Positions 61,766-64,000 of a DNA stretch of 64,000 bases are shown here, piece by piece. The stretch lies in the NCBI RefSeq assembly GCF_011044975.1, contig NZ_JAAKZV010000018.1:1-64000 (forward strand). Direction: 5' to 3'. The position numbers and the translations under genes were made by a program. Below the pieces are notes generated by a model. It did not search any database. It was given only the letters and a program-made list of their open reading frames with translations, and was not told the DNA's origin. The first letter of the stretch is position 1. The number at the start of each line of letters is the position of its first letter. This DNA is from Streptomyces coryli. Its GTDB lineage: Bacteria; Actinomycetota; Actinomycetes; Streptomycetales; Streptomycetaceae.

Positions 61766-62944
61766 GTGGACCTCGAATACACGCCTGAACAGCAGCAACT
61801 CCGCACCGAACTGCGCAGCTACTTCGCGGAACTCGTGCCCGAAGGCGCGTACGCCCGGCACACCGACCCCAAAGCGGCGAAGAAGTTCTACCGCCGCACC
61901 ATCCAGCGCCTCGGCTCCGACGGCTGGCTCGGCGTCGGCTGGCCGAAGGAGTACGGCGGGCGCGGGCTCACGCCCATGGAGCAGTTCATCTTCTTCGACG
62001 AGGCCGCGCAGGCCGGGGTGCCGCTGCCGCTGATGGCGCTCAACACCGTCGGCCCGACGATCATGCAGTTCGGCACGGACGAGCAGAAGGACTACTTCCT
62101 CCCGAAGATCCTCCGCGGCGAGATCGACTTCGCCATCGGCTACAGCGAGCCGGACGCCGGCACGGACCTCGCCTCCCTGAAGACCCGCGCCGTGCGCGAG
62201 GGGGACGAGTACGTCGTCAACGGGCAGAAGATCTGGACCACCAACGGCGACACCGCCGACTGGGTCTGGCTCGCCGTCCGCACCGACCCGGACGCGCCCC
62301 CGCACAAGGGCATTTCGATGCTCCTGGTGCCGACCACCGACCCCGGCTACTCCTGCACCGTCATCAACACCCTGGCCGGACACGACACCACGGCCAGCTA
62401 CTACGAGAACATCCGCGTCCCGGTCTCCCGCCGCGTCGGCGAGGAGAACAAGGGCTGGCGGCTGATCACCAACCAGCTCAACCACGAGCGCGTCACCCTC
62501 GCCGCGCACGGCACGATGGCCACGCGGGCCCTCGCCGACGTACGCGAATGGGCCGCCGCCACCAAGCTGCCCGACGGCCGCCGCGTCGCCGACCTGGGCT
62601 GGGTGCGGGCGCTGATCGCCCGTACGCACACCAGGCTCGAGGCGATGAAGGTGATGAACTGGCAGATGGTCGACGCGCTGCAGCGCGGCACCCTCACCCC
62701 GCAGGACGCCTCCGCCGTCAAGGTCTACAGCTCCGAGGCCCGCCGGGACGCGTACGCCTGGATGATGGAGATCACCGGCGCGGCCGCACCGCTGAAGGAC
62801 GGCTCCGCCGGGCTGATCCTGCACGGCGAGCTGGAGCGCGCCTACCGCTCCGCCGTCATCTTCACCTTCGGCGGCGGCAACAACGAGATCCAGCGCGAAA
62901 TCATCTCCTGGATCGGCCTGGGAATGCCGCGCGTGCGACGCTGA
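61766..62944 (+). CDS. Acyl-CoA dehydrogenase (FadE-like)
   Basis: 392 residues from a GTG with GGAGG six bases upstream. Helical N-domain, then the flavin-binding blocks GYSEPDAGTDLASLKTRAV and YVVNGQKIWTTNG, and the C-terminal FTFGGGNNEIQREIISWIGLGMPRV typical of FadE proteins of steroid and lipid catabolism. No clear catalytic Glu can be assigned by eye. The KstR-like box suggests control by a steroid-catabolism repressor. It is followed by a DUF2236 gene 39 bases downstream. Confidence 0.9.
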   Translation: MDLEYTPEQQQLRTELRSYFAELVPEGAYARHTDPKAAKKFYRRTIQRLGSDGWLGVGWPKEYGGRGLTPMEQFIFFDEAAQAGVPLPLMALNTVGPTIMQFGTDEQKDYFLPKILRGEIDFAIGYSEPDAGTDLASLKTRAVREGDEYVVNGQKIWTTNGDTADWVWLAVRTDPDAPPHKGISMLLVPTTDPGYSCTVINTLAGHDTTASYYENIRVPVSRRVGEENKGWRLITNQLNHERVTLAAHGTMATRALADVREWAAATKLPDGRRVADLGWVRALIARTHTRLEAMKVMNWQMVDALQRGTLTPQDASAVKVYSSEARRDAYAWMMEITGAAAPLKDGSAGLILHGELERAYRSAVIFTFGGGNNEIQREIISWIGLGMPRVRR

Positions 62945-62983
62945 AGGCCGGCAGAGCGGTCGACCTCCGGGAGGCGGGGCCAG

Positions 62984-63862
62984 ATGGCGGTGCAGGAGCG
63001 GGATCCCGGTCTCTTCGGCCCGGCGTCGGTCACCTGGCAGCTGCACTGCGACCCGGTGATGTGGATCGCGGGGGTGCGGGCGCTGTATCTGCAGGCGCTG
63101 CACCCGCGCGCGGTCCGCGGGGTGATGGCCAACTCCGACTTCCGGCGGGACGCGTGGGGGCGGCTGATGCGGACGGCGAACTTCGTCGGCACGCTCACGT
63201 ACGGCACCACGGAGGCCGCCGACCGGGTGGGCGCGCGGATCCGGGGCATCCACCGGCGGCTCACCGCCACCGACCCGGCCACCGGGGAGGTCTTCCGCAT
63301 CGACGATCCGGACCTGCTGCTGTGGGTGCACTGCGCGGAGATCGACTCGTATCTGCACATCGCCCGCCGCTCCGGGCTGCCGGTCTCCGACGCGCAGGCG
63401 GACCGGTACGTGGACGAACAGCGGGTGGCCGCACAGCAGGTGGGTCTCGATCCCCAGGACGTGCCCGCCGACTGCGCGGCGCTGGCGGCGTATTTCGAAA
63501 AGGTCCGCCCCGAGCTGGCCGCGACCCCCGACTCCACCGCCGTGGACGACTTCCTGCGCCGGCCGCCGACCCCGCTCCCGCTCGTTCCCGCGCGCAAAGT
63601 GCTCTGGTCGCGGGTCTCCGGACTCGCGTACGGCACGCTGCCCCCGTACGCACACGAGCTCTACGGCCGTCCGGCCCCACCCGCGGCCACGGTCACCCGC
63701 CGCCTCGTCGCCACCGCGAACATCCTCCGCGCCATCCCGCCCCGGGTGCGCTGGCAGCTGCCGCCCAAGCACATCCTGCGCGCGATGGACCGGCTGGGCC
63801 CCGGCTCCCGGCCCTCCCCCTATAAGCTCCGCAGGCACCCGGCCATACTGGACGAGCAGTAG
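62984..63862 (+). CDS. DUF2236/MpaB-family oxygenase-like protein
   Basis: 292 residues. Conserved blocks of the DUF2236 (MpaB, latex-clearing-like) family: LHPRAVRGVMANSDFRRDAWGRLMRT near 38-62, RIRGIHRRL, DPDLLLWVHCAEIDSYL, and a C-terminal RVRWQLPPKHILRAM. Family members include haem-type oxygenases acting on hydrophobic substrates. It probably shares a transcript with the acyl-CoA dehydrogenase, consistent with lipid or isoprenoid catabolism. Confidence 0.87.
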   Translation: MAVQERDPGLFGPASVTWQLHCDPVMWIAGVRALYLQALHPRAVRGVMANSDFRRDAWGRLMRTANFVGTLTYGTTEAADRVGARIRGIHRRLTATDPATGEVFRIDDPDLLLWVHCAEIDSYLHIARRSGLPVSDAQADRYVDEQRVAAQQVGLDPQDVPADCAALAAYFEKVRPELAATPDSTAVDDFLRRPPTPLPLVPARKVLWSRVSGLAYGTLPPYAHELYGRPAPPAATVTRRLVATANILRAIPPRVRWQLPPKHILRAMDRLGPGSRPSPYKLRRHPAILDEQ

Positions 63863-63902
63863 GGCGGGAGTTCGAAGTCGACGGGGTGGGGCAGACAGGC
63901 GG

Positions 63903-64000
63903 ATGGCGGACGCGGCGGATACGACGGAGGCGTCGGAGGGGACGGCCACCAGGCCGGTCCAGGGGCGCTACCGGCTGCTGGAGATGATCGGGCGTGGCGG
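63903..64000 (+). CDS. Ser/Thr protein kinase, N-terminal fragment (cut by window edge)
   Basis: An ATG opens a frame that runs off the right edge. Thirty-two residues are visible; after an Asp/Thr/Glu-rich lead the sequence QGRYRLLEMIGRGG is the classic start of a Hanks-type kinase, ending inside the glycine-rich ATP loop. Nothing can be said about sensor domains. Confidence 0.8.
   Translation, partial: MADAADTTEASEGTATRPVQGRYRLLEMIGRG

Overview
The window is about 72% GC, with GTG/TTG starts, translationally coupled operons and many Sec-exported hydrolases. This points to a Streptomyces or close relative. All calls come from reading the sequence and its translations; no database search was run.

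Layout. (1) 0-24 kb is an accessory catabolic island. It holds two paralogous winged-helix regulators, a SIS sugar isomerase, a BadF-type sugar kinase, a five-gene operon for secreted proteins and an esterase, an F420-type oxidoreductase, a DapA/NanA-type lyase, a DegT aminotransferase with two amidohydrolase-fold proteins, a mandelate-racemase-type enzyme, and a sugar ABC importer. These units are tied together by six copies of a 20-bp palindrome (consensus RTTACGGTCYRGRCCGWAAN) just upstream of their starts. I read this as one dedicated regulon for an unidentified sugar-like substrate, and it is the main discovery candidate. (2) 23.5-29.7 kb holds housekeeping or accessory genes: SRPBCC, LLM oxidoreductase, CocE hydrolase, FUSC transporter, a 58-codon gene and a fused glycine betaine synthase. 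(3) 29.9-39.3 kb is a polysaccharide block: a LamG protein, a sugar dehydrogenase-fold protein and two GH87-type (alpha-1,3-glucanase-like) beta-helix enzymes. (4) 41.0-45.8 kb is a hydroxyproline catabolic operon. (5) 45.8-48.8 kb is a divergent pair of GH76 (alpha-1,6-mannanase-type) enzymes. (6) 49.6-57.4 kb is one 2577-residue TcB-TcC-like (SpvB/RHS) toxin gene whose C-terminus looks like a GIY-YIG nuclease. (7) 57.5-64 kb holds an NTF2-like protein, the DhaKLM dihydroxyacetone kinase, GltD, an acyl-CoA dehydrogenase behind a KstR-type box, a DUF2236 protein and the start of a Ser/Thr kinase.

How the parts fit. In region 1, secreted binding proteins and a deacetylase would act outside the cell. 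The lipoprotein and two permeases import the product; no ATPase is encoded here, as is usual for Streptomyces sugar importers that share MsiK. Kinase, isomerase, aminotransferase, amidohydrolases, enolase-superfamily enzyme and lyase would then degrade it. GH87 and GH76 enzymes suggest attack on fungal cell walls, and the hydroxyproline operon use of plant or animal structural protein. The Tc-like gene suggests interaction with a eukaryotic host or competitor.

Stretches between listed features are short. The only gap above 300 bases (35571-35883) is described as a feature. I saw no tRNA, rRNA, CRISPR array, IS element or phage integrase.
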